Under the pieces are notes generated by a model. That model was not told the origin of the DNA. It worked only from the letters and a program-made list of their open reading frames with translations, and searched no databases. Position numbers and translations under genes: made by a program. A stretch of 64,000 nt of DNA from a bacterium SCSIO 12741 (GTDB lineage Bacteria; Bacteroidota; Bacteroidia; Flavobacteriales_G; Salibacteraceae), in the NCBI GenBank assembly GCA_024398055.1, contig CP073749.1:5022594-5086593 (forward strand). Direction: 5' to 3'. Numbering within the stretch: the first letter of the stretch is position 1; every line of letters begins with the position of its first letter. Below are positions 8,427 through 17,103 of this stretch, in pieces.

Positions 8427-9207
8427 TCAGAATAGAAAGGAGAGGTTAATGTTTAAAGGATTTACATCGAATTCCGTACGAACTTCATTGCTACTACCCG
8501 GATCTAAGAGGTTATCAGGGTCCACTTCAGATTGATCCACTTCAAAAAGAAGGGCCATATCCGCTGATATTTGTAAGCCAAGGTTCCAGCGATTTCTAAT
8601 GAACAAATCGTAACCCAAAATGGGTGTAATACCCGTTTTAATGTAATGCTCTTCTACATAGCTGGGTCTGCTATTTACGGAAGGTATAGGGTACCCTTGC
8701 ATATAGATCGTACCGGTTACCGTATCTCGTTCATAGTATTGATCCGAAGGATATACTTCTTGACGATCCCTTACATATCCACCGACTACCTCTAGCCCAT
8801 ATAAGAACCGAGAACGTTTGTTTTTTCCAGAAAAGTAGCGTTCCATACCAAAGCGTAAATCTGCACGCATATGTGAATATTGCCGCGTATACGCTCGTAA
8901 AACACTATCATTCAAAATTTTAATTGGAGTTGACCTCATCCCCAATTCATAAATTTCATTTTCAAAATTACCCTTAAGCCGCCAATTGTACTTTCCCTTA
9001 TATCTACGGTAAATAACTGAAAGCTCGGGGTTGAAAGACTGTTCCCCCTAATATGACCACAATAGGTGTAAGGCTTACGCCAATACTGTGTTTATGGGCA
9101 GGAAATTTGTCGGGAGTCTCCACTTGACTCTTTGAAAACTCATCCGATTGGGCAAAAGCAGAAGGTACGGTCAATGCCAATACCAGAATACAGAATACTC
9201 GAAACAT
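8427..9207 (-). CDS. paralogous beta-barrel-like outer membrane protein, interrupted by frameshift
   Basis: The N-terminal piece begins at ATG 9207 (a TTG 36 bases earlier is less likely) with signal peptide MFRVFCILVLALTVPSAFAQ. It runs to an early stop shortly after VVILGG. The rest of the protein continues in another frame from about 9044: EQSFNPELSVIYRRYKGKYN, then YELGMRSTPIK, ending NINLSLF-like at 8427. Removing one G from the G5 run at 9044-9048 (minus strand) restores ILGEQSFNPELSVIYRR, which aligns with the LGE, YRR and NW positions of the downstream paralogue and gives about 259 residues. The disruption is therefore an insertion in a homopolymer, either a read error or a recent mutation. 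Function is unknown beyond the barrel-like strand pattern. Confidence 0.7.
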
Positions 9208-9286
9208 GGTGATGTATAGTTTCCAACACCAACGAAAAAGCAAAAGATTTTAGTATGCCGAAGCGACTTACTTTCTTCGGAATAAA

Positions 9287-11477
9287 TCAGTTAGCCATTT
9301 CTGACATGAACTTGATACGCATCAATCGAATCTCTTCTTCTGAGTAATCCTCGTCTGCCAATTCCTGGTAAGCTTCTTCCAAAGTACCGGTTTCAGCATC
9401 TTCCTGGAAATAGTCGAAAAGCTCTTCCTGGCGATCTTCATCAATCACTTCATCGATGTAGTAACTGATGTTCACCTTGGTTCCTGAATCGACAATCAAT
9501 TCGATTTCGGAAAGAAGATCATCCATCTTCATATCCTTGGCATCTGCGATATCTTCCAGACTTCTCTTGCGATCGATGTTTTGAATGATATAAACCTTCT
9601 TCCCCGATTTATTCACCACCGATTTCACCACGATATCTTGGGGACGATCGATGTTGTTTTCTTCTACATACTTGGCAATGAGCTGTACGAATGGTTTTCC
9701 AAACTTAGTAGCCTTTCCCTGTCCTACTCCTTGCACATTCATCAATTCCTCCAGGGTTATGGGTATTGATTGGCCATGTCCATCAAGGATGGTTCCTGGA
9801 AAATAACGAAGGGTGGAAGATCCTTTTCACGGGCAATCTTCCGGGTCAAATCCTTGAGTTGTCCAAAAAGAACTTCGTCAGCTGCACCACCTTGAGCTCG
9901 GGTATTAAGGATAATGTTATCGTCCTCAGCACGGGCCTCGTAATCGTGATCAAGAATAATGGTGAAGGGTTGAGGGTTATCCAAAAAGGCCTTACCGGTT
10001 TCGGTAATCTTTAATACACCATAGGATTCTATCTCTTTGCGAATCAGACCAGCTACAATGGTTTGTCGCACCACGGCCATCCAATACTTTTCGTCTTTTT
10101 CTTGGCCTTTACCGAAGGAATCTAAATGATCATGACGGAAAGATTTGACTTCCGAATCTGCCTTCCCTAAAAGAATCTTAATGATGTATTTGGCTTTGGC
10201 CGTCTCCTTGAGTTCGCGAATACACTTGAGCAACAATTCCACCCATTGACCACCTTCTTCCCGGGGACGAGGATTAACGGCATTATCATCCATTTTAGCT
10301 CCGTCGCCATGTTCTTCATCAAATTCTTCACCAAAGTAGTGCAGTAAGAATTTTCTTCTCGACATAGCCGTTTCGGCATAGGCCACTACTTCTTCCAGTA
10401 GCTGACGACCTACTTCTTGCTCAGCAACGGGCTTCCCTTGCATGAATTTCTCAAGCTTCTCGATGTCCTTGTAATCGTAGAAGGCCAGGCAAATTCCTTC
10501 ACCTCCATCTCTTCCTGCACGACCCGTTTCCTGGTAATATCCTTCCAGACTTTTGGGCATATCGTGGTGAATCACGAATCGGACATCCGGCTTATCGATT
10601 CCCATTCCAAAGGCAATGGTGGCAACGATAACGTCTACTTCCTCATTGAGAAACATATCCTGATTGCGAGCCCGGGTACCGGCATCAAATCCCGCATGGT
10701 AAGGCAATGCCTTTACGCCATTTACTTGCAGCGTTTCGGCCAGTTCCTCTACCTTCTTGCGACTCAGGCAATAAATAACCCCCGATTTTCCTTGATGCTG
10801 TTTTACAAATCGAATGATCTGCTTGGCAACCTCAACCTTAGGACGAACTTCATAAAAAAGATTAGCTCGATTGAAGGAGGCCTTGAACACTTTGGCATCC
10901 ACCATGTCCAGGTTTTTCTGGATATCTGATTGAACCTTCGGGGTCGCGGTAGCGGTTAGCGCCATTACCGGAATATCTTTTGAAATCCCTTTGATCATTT
11001 GCTTGATTCGGCGGTATTCCGGACGGAAGTCGTGCCCCCATTCAGAAATACAGTGAGCCTCATCGACTGCAACAAAGGATATTTTCAATTCTCGGAAAAA
11101 AGCAATGGTATCTTCCTTGGTCAGGGTTTCCGGAGCTACATAAAGCAGCTTGGTTTTCCCAGACATCAAGTCCGATTTAACCCGGTCTTGTTCCGTTTTG
11201 TTCAAAGACGAATTCAGAAAGTGCGCTACATGATCTTCTTCCGAATACCCGCGGATACTATCCACCTGGTTCTTCATCAAGGCAATCAAAGGTGAGATCA
11301 CGATTGCCGTTCCTTCCATCAGTAGAGCTGGAAGCTGGTAACACATCGATTTCCCCCTCCAGTAGGCATAATCACGAAGGTATCATGCCCATTTAGTACG
11401 CTCTGAATTATTTGTTGTTGTTCCCCCTTGAAAGATTCAAAGCCAAAATATTTTTTTAATGCTTCATTTAACTCCAT
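9287..11477 (-). CDS. recQ: ATP-dependent DNA helicase RecQ, interrupted by two frameshifts
   Basis: RecQ is a 3'-5' DNA helicase of recombination repair. From ATG 11477 the protein starts MELNEALKKYFGFESFKGEQ and reaches IMPTGGG, where one base is missing at 11350-11357; adding it restores the Walker A lysine as PTGGGKSMCYQLPA. The next part (9757-11346) carries DEAHCISEWGHDFRP, the helicase C-terminal motif HHDMPKSLEGYYQETGRAGR and the RecQ C-terminal region. A second one-base loss at the G3 run 9761-9763 separates it from the HRDC domain; restoring it gives NQYPITLEELMNVQGVGQGK. The repaired product is 730 residues, normal for Bacteroidota RecQ. Both breaks lie in homopolymers, and all parts remain well conserved, so the gene is probably intact in the organism. 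As given, the first break would abolish ATP binding. Confidence 0.93.
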
Positions 11478-11662
11478 AAGCACCCCTATTATTTTGGAAT
11501 CCGAACTTTGTGAAAGAGTTGATATTCATAACCTTGTATATAATCCTGCCCCACCGTCTCCGGTGCAGTTTAAAATTAAAAATTGTTTTAATAAATGACC
11601 AATAAAGGGCTACAATTATTATAATAAGGTCAATTGGCAGCGGGTAAAAATGGTGAATTTTT

Positions 11663-11670
11663 TACCTTTG
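11663..11670 (+). promoter_or_regulatory. possible Bacteroidota -7 box TACCTTTG
   Basis: TACCTTTG fits TAnnTTTG and lies 20 bases before the ATG at 11690. The nearest TTG upstream (11634) is farther than the usual spacing. The region 11478-11689 between recQ and this gene is AT-rich and shows no other gene. Confidence 0.35.
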
Positions 11671-11689
11671 ACGCGAAAATACAAATTGC

Positions 11690-12253
11690 ATGAAAAATAA
11701 GAGTAACTGGATCCTGATAAGTTCAATGATTTTGGTCGCGGCCATGACACGGTTATTGCCTCACCCTCCAAACTTTACCCCAATCGGCGCCATGGCCTTA
11801 TTTGCTGGAGCTGCACTCGGTCGCAACTGGATCAAGTGGATTCTCCCAATTGGTGCTCTTTTTATTTCCGACTTAGTACTTAACAATACCGTTTATGCCC
11901 ACATGAACGATGGATTTGTACTATTTCACGAAAGCGTGCTTTGGGTTTACGCTTCTATGCTGGCTATCGTAGCTATCGCCCCTATGTTGATTCGCAAATT
12001 ATCTGCCGGTTCTGTTTTGCTTGGGAGTTTAAGTGCTTCTGTACTTTTCTTCCTGGGTACCAATTTCGGCGCCTGGATGTCTATGAACATGTATCCTATG
12101 ACTTGGGATGGTTTGATGACTTGCTACGCAGCGGGTGTGCCATTCTTCGGTTACAACGTTTTGGGAGACTTAGTTTTTAGCACGGCTCTTTTCGGCGGAT
12201 TCTATGTGATCTCTATCCAGTATCCACAACTGGCTTACCTAAAAAAGTCTTAA
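11690..12253 (+). CDS. DUF6580-like small integral membrane protein, putative transporter component
   Basis: This 187-residue protein has about five or six hydrophobic segments. It contains RLLPHPPNFTPIGAMALFAG and GAALGRNWIKWILPIGALF near the N-terminus, and PFFGYNVLGDLVFSTALFGG near the C-terminus. This pattern resembles a Bacteroidota family annotated as a putative transport protein (DUF6580), whose size and topology recall ECF transporter substrate-binding components. There is no adjacent ECF ATPase or T component, so transport and substrate are inference only. It sits alone on the plus strand between two minus-strand blocks. Confidence 0.65.
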   Translation: MKNKSNWILISSMILVAAMTRLLPHPPNFTPIGAMALFAGAALGRNWIKWILPIGALFISDLVLNNTVYAHMNDGFVLFHESVLWVYASMLAIVAIAPMLIRKLSAGSVLLGSLSASVLFFLGTNFGAWMSMNMYPMTWDGLMTCYAAGVPFFGYNVLGDLVFSTALFGGFYVISIQYPQLAYLKKS

Positions 12254-12288
12254 GAAATTGTGAGCTAGGCTGACTAAGGAGTCGATTC

Positions 12289-14055
12289 TTAGTTGGCCTT
12301 GGTTTCCTTATCCCAGATAATCTGGCTGATGGGGTCTCCGTTTTTGAAGTAATACACTCCTCCCCAGGAGTGAACGACTTTCATGTATTCGGTCCCTTTA
12401 TTCCCTTCTACAACAATTCTCTTAGTAATTGTTTTGTTGTTTTTCTTGTAGGTTCTTTCTGTTACTCCCTGAGGATAATTCTTGGCCAGCGCGGCAATAA
12501 AAGCGTCGCTCTTCTTATCCATGTGATCCAGATCGTCAAGTTTCTCTTCCTCTTTATGGGCTTGCTCCGCCATTTGATCATTTACCCGCTGGGCTTGTTG
12601 CGGAGCCACCTGATCTTCGGGTTTGTAAGTAGCAGCTTTGTTGTAGAAAAAGGCTGCTTCTCGCAAATCACCTCTACCCTCTGAGGCACGAGCCAACTCC
12701 ATGTACTTTTCGTAATCGGCTTCTTTTTGTTTTTCACGTTCTGCAACTGCCAACTTGGCTTCCTCTTCAGCCTTTTTATCAGCTAACAGTTCCTGAACAA
12801 ACTTTTCATCTTCAATCAAGCGTGGGTCATCGGGATGAATCTCTTTAGCCTGAGCCAATAGAGCCAACGATCCATTCAAGTCTCCTGCGTCAGCCATTTC
12901 CTGAGCACGGGTTAGGTAATTCTCAAAATCAGCTTCTTGTTGAGCTTTTTGTGCTGCCGCAAACTCTTCGGCCTGACGCTTTTCTTCGATTTTTTGGGTG
13001 GAGGTTTCCAGTTTGCGCTGAGGCAAAGCGGCCCCCGGGCGAATATCAAGGGCCTTTTCGTAATTGATTTTGGCTTGTTCAAAGTTGCCATCCGAATAAG
13101 CGGCATCCGCCAAAGCCATGTAATTGTTGAAGGCAACGGTTTGTTCCTCCTCTTTCAGCATCTCCTGTTTGATGAGCTGCATTTGCTGATTCACCTTGGT
13201 AGACCCTGATTTCAAGGCCACTGCGGCCTGGTATTTTTCCAGAGATTCGCTCCACTCCTTGCGTTTAAAAAGGCTATCGCCGGATTCAACCAATACAGCA
13301 TATTGCTCATCGCGGTTAATCAAGTCAAGTACTTCCTGTAGTTTTTGAGGAGCCTCTTCCCGCTCGGGAATCAAATCCATGGCTTTGTAGTAATACGAAG
13401 TAGCCTCGTCGTAAGATCCGGCCTTGGTATATTTATCCGCTTCAGCCAGGTATTCATCATACATCCGACCTTGCTCCTTCTCCATTCCCTTTTCCTGCTT
13501 CTCAAAAACCTGAACTTGCTTTTCAAGTTTGGCCAATTGTACTTCACGCTTGGAGCTGTATTCGTAGTCGATCACAAAATCATGAAGGTCGCTGTCAAAG
13601 TGAATTCGAGCTACCGGATCTTTAAGAATGCTCACATCCAGGCCATCATATCCTTTGAATAGGCTGATCTCCGCATAAGCTCTTTCGTAGAGATGAATTT
13701 TTTCTTCGTTGGGTACATCGGCCAAATCGATCAGAATTTGCTTGGTAGCTAATCCCTCACCTACAAACTGCAAGGTGTAAATTCCATCAAAAGGCATCAG
13801 GTACTTAAAGTCCCCTTTCAAATCGGCCGTGGCCTGATCAAATTCGGATCCATCTTTAAGCACACGAACACGGGCATTGGGGAGTACTCTCCCCTTGTGT
13901 TTAACGATAATCTCGAATCGAAAGCCTACATCTTCGGCTACCTGGGTAGTATCTGTGGCTGGTTGCTCCTGACTAAAACCCTTAAATCCCAGAAGGACAC
14001 AACATACGAACAGAGCAATTCCCCTGATCCAAAAATATGCCCGGTTATTAGTCAT
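12289..14055 (-). CDS. secreted TPR protein with carboxypeptidase-regulatory-like domain (paralogue 3)
   Basis: The ATG at 14055 is chosen over a start at 14094 because it directly precedes the signal peptide (RGIALFVCCVLLGFKGFSQE) and does not overlap the upstream gene. The mature protein has a beta-sandwich with GRVLPNARVRVLKDGSEFDQ, like a carboxypeptidase regulatory domain. A long charged helical region with TPR-like units follows (EYLAEADKYTKAGSYDEA, NYMALADAAYSDGNFEQAKI, KYMELARASEGRGDLREA). The C-terminal block is GTEYMKVVHSWGGVYYFKNG. Both the N-terminal domain and this block recur in the upstream neighbours, so the three genes arose by tandem duplication. It is probably envelope-located. 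No enzyme motif is visible and the function is unknown. Confidence 0.7.
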   Translation of the reverse strand: MTNNRAYFWIRGIALFVCCVLLGFKGFSQEQPATDTTQVAEDVGFRFEIIVKHKGRVLPNARVRVLKDGSEFDQATADLKGDFKYLMPFDGIYTLQFVGEGLATKQILIDLADVPNEEKIHLYERAYAEISLFKGYDGLDVSILKDPVARIHFDSDLHDFVIDYEYSSKREVQLAKLEKQVQVFEKQEKGMEKEQGRMYDEYLAEADKYTKAGSYDEATSYYYKAMDLIPEREEAPQKLQEVLDLINRDEQYAVLVESGDSLFKRKEWSESLEKYQAAVALKSGSTKVNQQMQLIKQEMLKEEEQTVAFNNYMALADAAYSDGNFEQAKINYEKALDIRPGAALPQRKLETSTQKIEEKRQAEEFAAAQKAQQEADFENYLTRAQEMADAGDLNGSLALLAQAKEIHPDDPRLIEDEKFVQELLADKKAEEEAKLAVAEREKQKEADYEKYMELARASEGRGDLREAAFFYNKAATYKPEDQVAPQQAQRVNDQMAEQAHKEEEKLDDLDHMDKKSDAFIAALAKNYPQGVTERTYKKNNKTITKRIVVEGNKGTEYMKVVHSWGGVYYFKNGDPISQIIWDKETKAN

Positions 14056-14069
14056 TATGCGATTAAAAG

Positions 14070-15332
14070 TTACTGGATTGCCTCCTTCTGCCAAACAAAG
14101 TTAGAGACTGTTTTCCCGTTTTTAAAGTAATATACACCACCCCAGTTGTGAACGATCTTTTTGTATTCCACCCCTATATTACCATCAACGATAATTCTAC
14201 GGGTAATCGTCTTACTTCCTTCCATGTATTTTTCTTCGGTCAAGCCCTGAGGGTATTTTTTCGCCAGTTCAGTACAAAAGCCCATTTTCTCGTTGGAAAT
14301 CTGAACATCTTTAAGCGAGTAATTCTTTTCAGATTCGGTAGTTGCCGTAGCCTGCATAGCTGCTTTTGCAGCTTCAATTTTCTTCAATTGATTACGAGGA
14401 TATGGATCCGTAGTTCTGAGTTTGATCGCACTTTTATAAGCATTTTCAGCAGCCTCGTAGTCTTTAATTTTCATCGCTTCATCCCCTTGAGAAATCAACA
14501 GGGTGTACTTTTCATCCTGGTTCAGGTCATCGCTACGCAAATTGTTAATCGCCTGAATTTGTTGTCTTGGATACTCAGCCAATGGTTTAATCTTCAAAGC
14601 AGCCATGTAATACTCTTTGGCCAACTCATAATCCCGAGCTTCAAATTCAATGTCAGCATCTCGAATGAGGGTATTGTACTCATCCTGAAGGGCATCTTCT
14701 TCTTCCGCCTTCTCGTCAATCACCTCTTGGTTTTGAGCGGCCTGCTGAGCAATCAGCTCTTTACGTTTCTTTACATAGTTGCGATCTACCTGGATGATTT
14801 TGGTACGCTCATCAAAGTAGTAGCGAGCCACTGGAATGTCGTATTGATCGGTTTCCATACCATCTACGTAACGAATCATTCCCATGTTGAATCTTCCTAA
14901 ATCGTAGCCGTCCTTTTTGGCCTCATCGGGCATGTCGATCAAATCGATTTCCACGCTTTTGGTCACGTATCCAGCTTTGGAGAACTGAAGAATATAGCGG
15001 TAATCGAATTTCAATTTGAAACTAAATCCCCCATACTTGTCGGTAAAAGCAGAATCGATGGTGGCACCGTTGTTAATTACGGCAACCCGAACTCCACGAA
15101 GCATTTTCTCGCCCTCGGTCACAAAGGCATCTTTAATTTCAAGGTTTTTCTCGATGGCATTGGTATCGCCTCCACCCCAAAAACTGCGCTTCTTTTTCTT
15201 TTTTTCCTTGGCTGGAGCCTCCATCTGATCCTGATTTTGATCGTCCTGAGCCTGAGCCGCAGGGGTTATCAGCCACATCAGGGCCAGCATAACTACAAAG
15301 GAAATGGAAGAGCTTTTAAAAGTGTATGACAT
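14070..15332 (-). CDS. secreted TPR protein with carboxypeptidase-regulatory-like domain (paralogue 2)
   Basis: The start ATG at 15332 precedes a signal peptide ending TPAAQAQ; a start at 15398 would add 22 charged residues in front of it. The mature part has a lysine-rich linker (KEKKKKKRSFWGGG), then the regulatory-like beta domain (MLRGVRVAVINNGATIDSAF, then GYVTKSVEIDLIDMP). A DQYDIPVARYYFDE segment follows, then TPR-like helices (EFEARDYELAKEYYMAALKI, AMKIKDYEAAENAYKSAIKL). The end is GVEYKKIVHNWGGVYYFKNG, nearly the same as in the downstream paralogue. The start codon lies inside the end of the upstream gene (17-base overlap), so the trio is one operon. Role unknown. Confidence 0.7.
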   Translation of the reverse strand: MSYTFKSSSISFVVMLALMWLITPAAQAQDDQNQDQMEAPAKEKKKKKRSFWGGGDTNAIEKNLEIKDAFVTEGEKMLRGVRVAVINNGATIDSAFTDKYGGFSFKLKFDYRYILQFSKAGYVTKSVEIDLIDMPDEAKKDGYDLGRFNMGMIRYVDGMETDQYDIPVARYYFDERTKIIQVDRNYVKKRKELIAQQAAQNQEVIDEKAEEEDALQDEYNTLIRDADIEFEARDYELAKEYYMAALKIKPLAEYPRQQIQAINNLRSDDLNQDEKYTLLISQGDEAMKIKDYEAAENAYKSAIKLRTTDPYPRNQLKKIEAAKAAMQATATTESEKNYSLKDVQISNEKMGFCTELAKKYPQGLTEEKYMEGSKTITRRIIVDGNIGVEYKKIVHNWGGVYYFKNGKTVSNFVWQKEAIQ

Positions 15333-15864
15333 CTGGTTTTTGATTTTCTTGTTCAAATCTCTTTTTAACGGACTTCTTGTGTTTGCGGTCCACCACAAAG
15401 TTCATGCTTATATCATCATACATAAACCTTGCCAGTGGCTCCCGGTAAAGGTCGTAATTCGTACCGGACTCCCGAGGAATCATGTCCAGTTTAAACATGC
15501 CCAAATCGTAGCCGATATTCTGATCTTCCCCTGGAACTTCGCGGGTATCCACCTCAACTAATTTAGTGACATATCCTTCTTTTCTGAACTTGATATGATA
15601 CAGACTATCAAATTCAAGTATCAAGGTAAAAAAGCCATCCTCGCCTGTGGTGGTTTCGCGCAACAAGGTCTTTCCGTGGTACAGTTTTACCTCAACTTGC
15701 GAAAAAGGCCTGTTTTTCAAAGTTACCTGAGCATTGACCAAAACATTGTTTTCCAGTGCCGTGGAATCATCCTCGTCGCCAAAAACGGCCACTTCTTGTC
15801 CATAAGCAGAACTGCTTACAAGGAAGATTAGACTGAAAAATATGCCTGATATGATCTGCTGCAT
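15316..15864 (-). CDS. short secreted carboxypeptidase-regulatory-like protein (paralogue 1)
   Basis: The ATG at 15864 gives a signal peptide MQQIISGIFFSLIFLVSSSA with cleavage near YGQ. The 182-residue product has only the module shared with the two downstream genes: a beta-sandwich with RPFSQVEVKLYHGKTLLRET, then GYVTKLVEVDTREVPG, then YDLYREPLARFMYDDISMNF. It ends shortly after the point where the other two enter their TPR region and lacks the WGGVYYFKNG block. Either it is an early truncated copy or a minimal member. It is the first gene of the trio; the 171 bases upstream (15865-16035) hold no other gene I can see. Confidence 0.65.
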   Translation of the reverse strand: MQQIISGIFFSLIFLVSSSAYGQEVAVFGDEDDSTALENNVLVNAQVTLKNRPFSQVEVKLYHGKTLLRETTTGEDGFFTLILEFDSLYHIKFRKEGYVTKLVEVDTREVPGEDQNIGYDLGMFKLDMIPRESGTNYDLYREPLARFMYDDISMNFVVDRKHKKSVKKRFEQENQKPDVIHF

Positions 15865-16035
15865 GTGAAGCAAAAATATTTGAAAAGCTGCACCTTAGAG
15901 ATCAATCCTCTAAAATTTTATGACAACTTTCCCACGAAAACACACCCCGCATTTTGACAGACTGTTTACCTGCCCATTCGTTGGGTTATATTCCGCTAAT
16001 ACAGGCTTAAATTAAGGCTTTTCAACATTACCGAC

Positions 16036-17103
16036 TTAGTTGCTTCGGTAAAAAGCAACATGCTGAGGTATAAATCCAGCGGGGTAGGTTTTGAGCAGAT
16101 TGGCCGATGAGTCAATGTGAAGAATACTTCCTTTGGCGGTGAAGGATCCTGCATCGGTCGCAAGGATGGTTTTACCGTCGGGCGAGACTCCTAAACCATA
16201 AAGGTTGCGTCCTGGTGTTTCTAACCACAGTTCTGGCGACGGCGTGTTGTTAGTTACATCGATTCGGTAGATACCCCGATTCAAGAAATAAAGCTGCTGG
16301 GCAGCGCCATCGGTTCTTAATCGGGTTGGAGAATCTTCGATATTTGGAAAAGTATAGGTAAAATCTACCTGCAACCGATCTACATCGATCCTATCCAATC
16401 GGGGATTTTTTCGCGTGTTTACGTTCCACCCTCCGTCACAAAGAACCCAAACCTTGCCCTGGTAATCCTGAACTAAACTCTGAGGCTGATTGCCCACTGA
16501 AATCCGCTTTTCAACCTGACCGGAATGTTTGTTTAAAACAATCACCTCGTGCGATTTAACCATACAAGCAAAAACCCGATCTCCTACAACAATCATTTCC
16601 TCTATCCAGCCTTCAATCACCGTTCGGGTACTCACCTCTCCGGTTCTTAAATTCAACTGGTAGATTTTCTCCGCTCCCAAATCACTCACCCAGGCTATGG
16701 TATCTGAGACGGGAAGCAAGTATCGGGGCGACACAAAACCATTCAAGGTCTTTACAATTTTCACTTCCGGCAGACTAACCTGATAGATTAAACCTGAGTA
16801 GTTAACCACAATCCAGGCCATGGTATCCCTTACCGTAATAGACTGCGCCACATCTCCCAACTTCACCTGATTGCTTCTAAAAAAGAAATCTTGCTGATCG
16901 GAACGCTGATCCAAATCCACCAGAGTGAGCGAAGCATTGTTGTAGGTAAAATTGCCTTCGTTGAGCACCAAGGCAGAATAAACCGGAGCCAGCAGGCTAT
17001 CCCTGATTTCGGGGTTATCTTGCTGGGGACCAAAATCAGGATCTTTTTTACAGCCCAAAAAGACCAGCAACGCTGCTAATAGCAAATACCTCATCATAGC
17101 CAT
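16036..17103 (-). CDS. BtuG-like beta-propeller lipoprotein (putative surface cobalamin-binding protein)
   Basis: This 355-residue lipoprotein has a signal peptide ending in LVFLGC, with the lipidated cysteine followed by KKDPD. The mature part is a YncE-type seven-bladed propeller: repeated blades such as SLTLVDLDQRSDQQ, SGLIYQVSLPEVKIVKTLNG, EKIYQLNLRTGEVSTR, EVIVLNKHSGQVEKRISVG and SPDGKTILATD. In Bacteroides, BtuG is a propeller lipoprotein that binds B12 with extreme affinity and caps BtuB. This gene is the last of a riboswitch-led operon directly after a BtuB-like receptor, overlapping it by ten bases, which is the expected BtuB-BtuG arrangement. Binding of cobalamin is inferred from context and fold, not from a visible ligand motif. 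Confidence 0.75.
   Translation of the reverse strand: MAMMRYLLLAALLVFLGCKKDPDFGPQQDNPEIRDSLLAPVYSALVLNEGNFTYNNASLTLVDLDQRSDQQDFFFRSNQVKLGDVAQSITVRDTMAWIVVNYSGLIYQVSLPEVKIVKTLNGFVSPRYLLPVSDTIAWVSDLGAEKIYQLNLRTGEVSTRTVIEGWIEEMIVVGDRVFACMVKSHEVIVLNKHSGQVEKRISVGNQPQSLVQDYQGKVWVLCDGGWNVNTRKNPRLDRIDVDRLQVDFTYTFPNIEDSPTRLRTDGAAQQLYFLNRGIYRIDVTNNTPSPELWLETPGRNLYGLGVSPDGKTILATDAGSFTAKGSILHIDSSANLLKTYPAGFIPQHVAFYRSN

Noticed and set aside
14148-14900. 250-codon plus-strand ORF
   Set aside because: It is fully antisense to the well-supported secreted TPR paralogue at 14070-15332 and shows the hydrophobic composition typical of an antisense reading.
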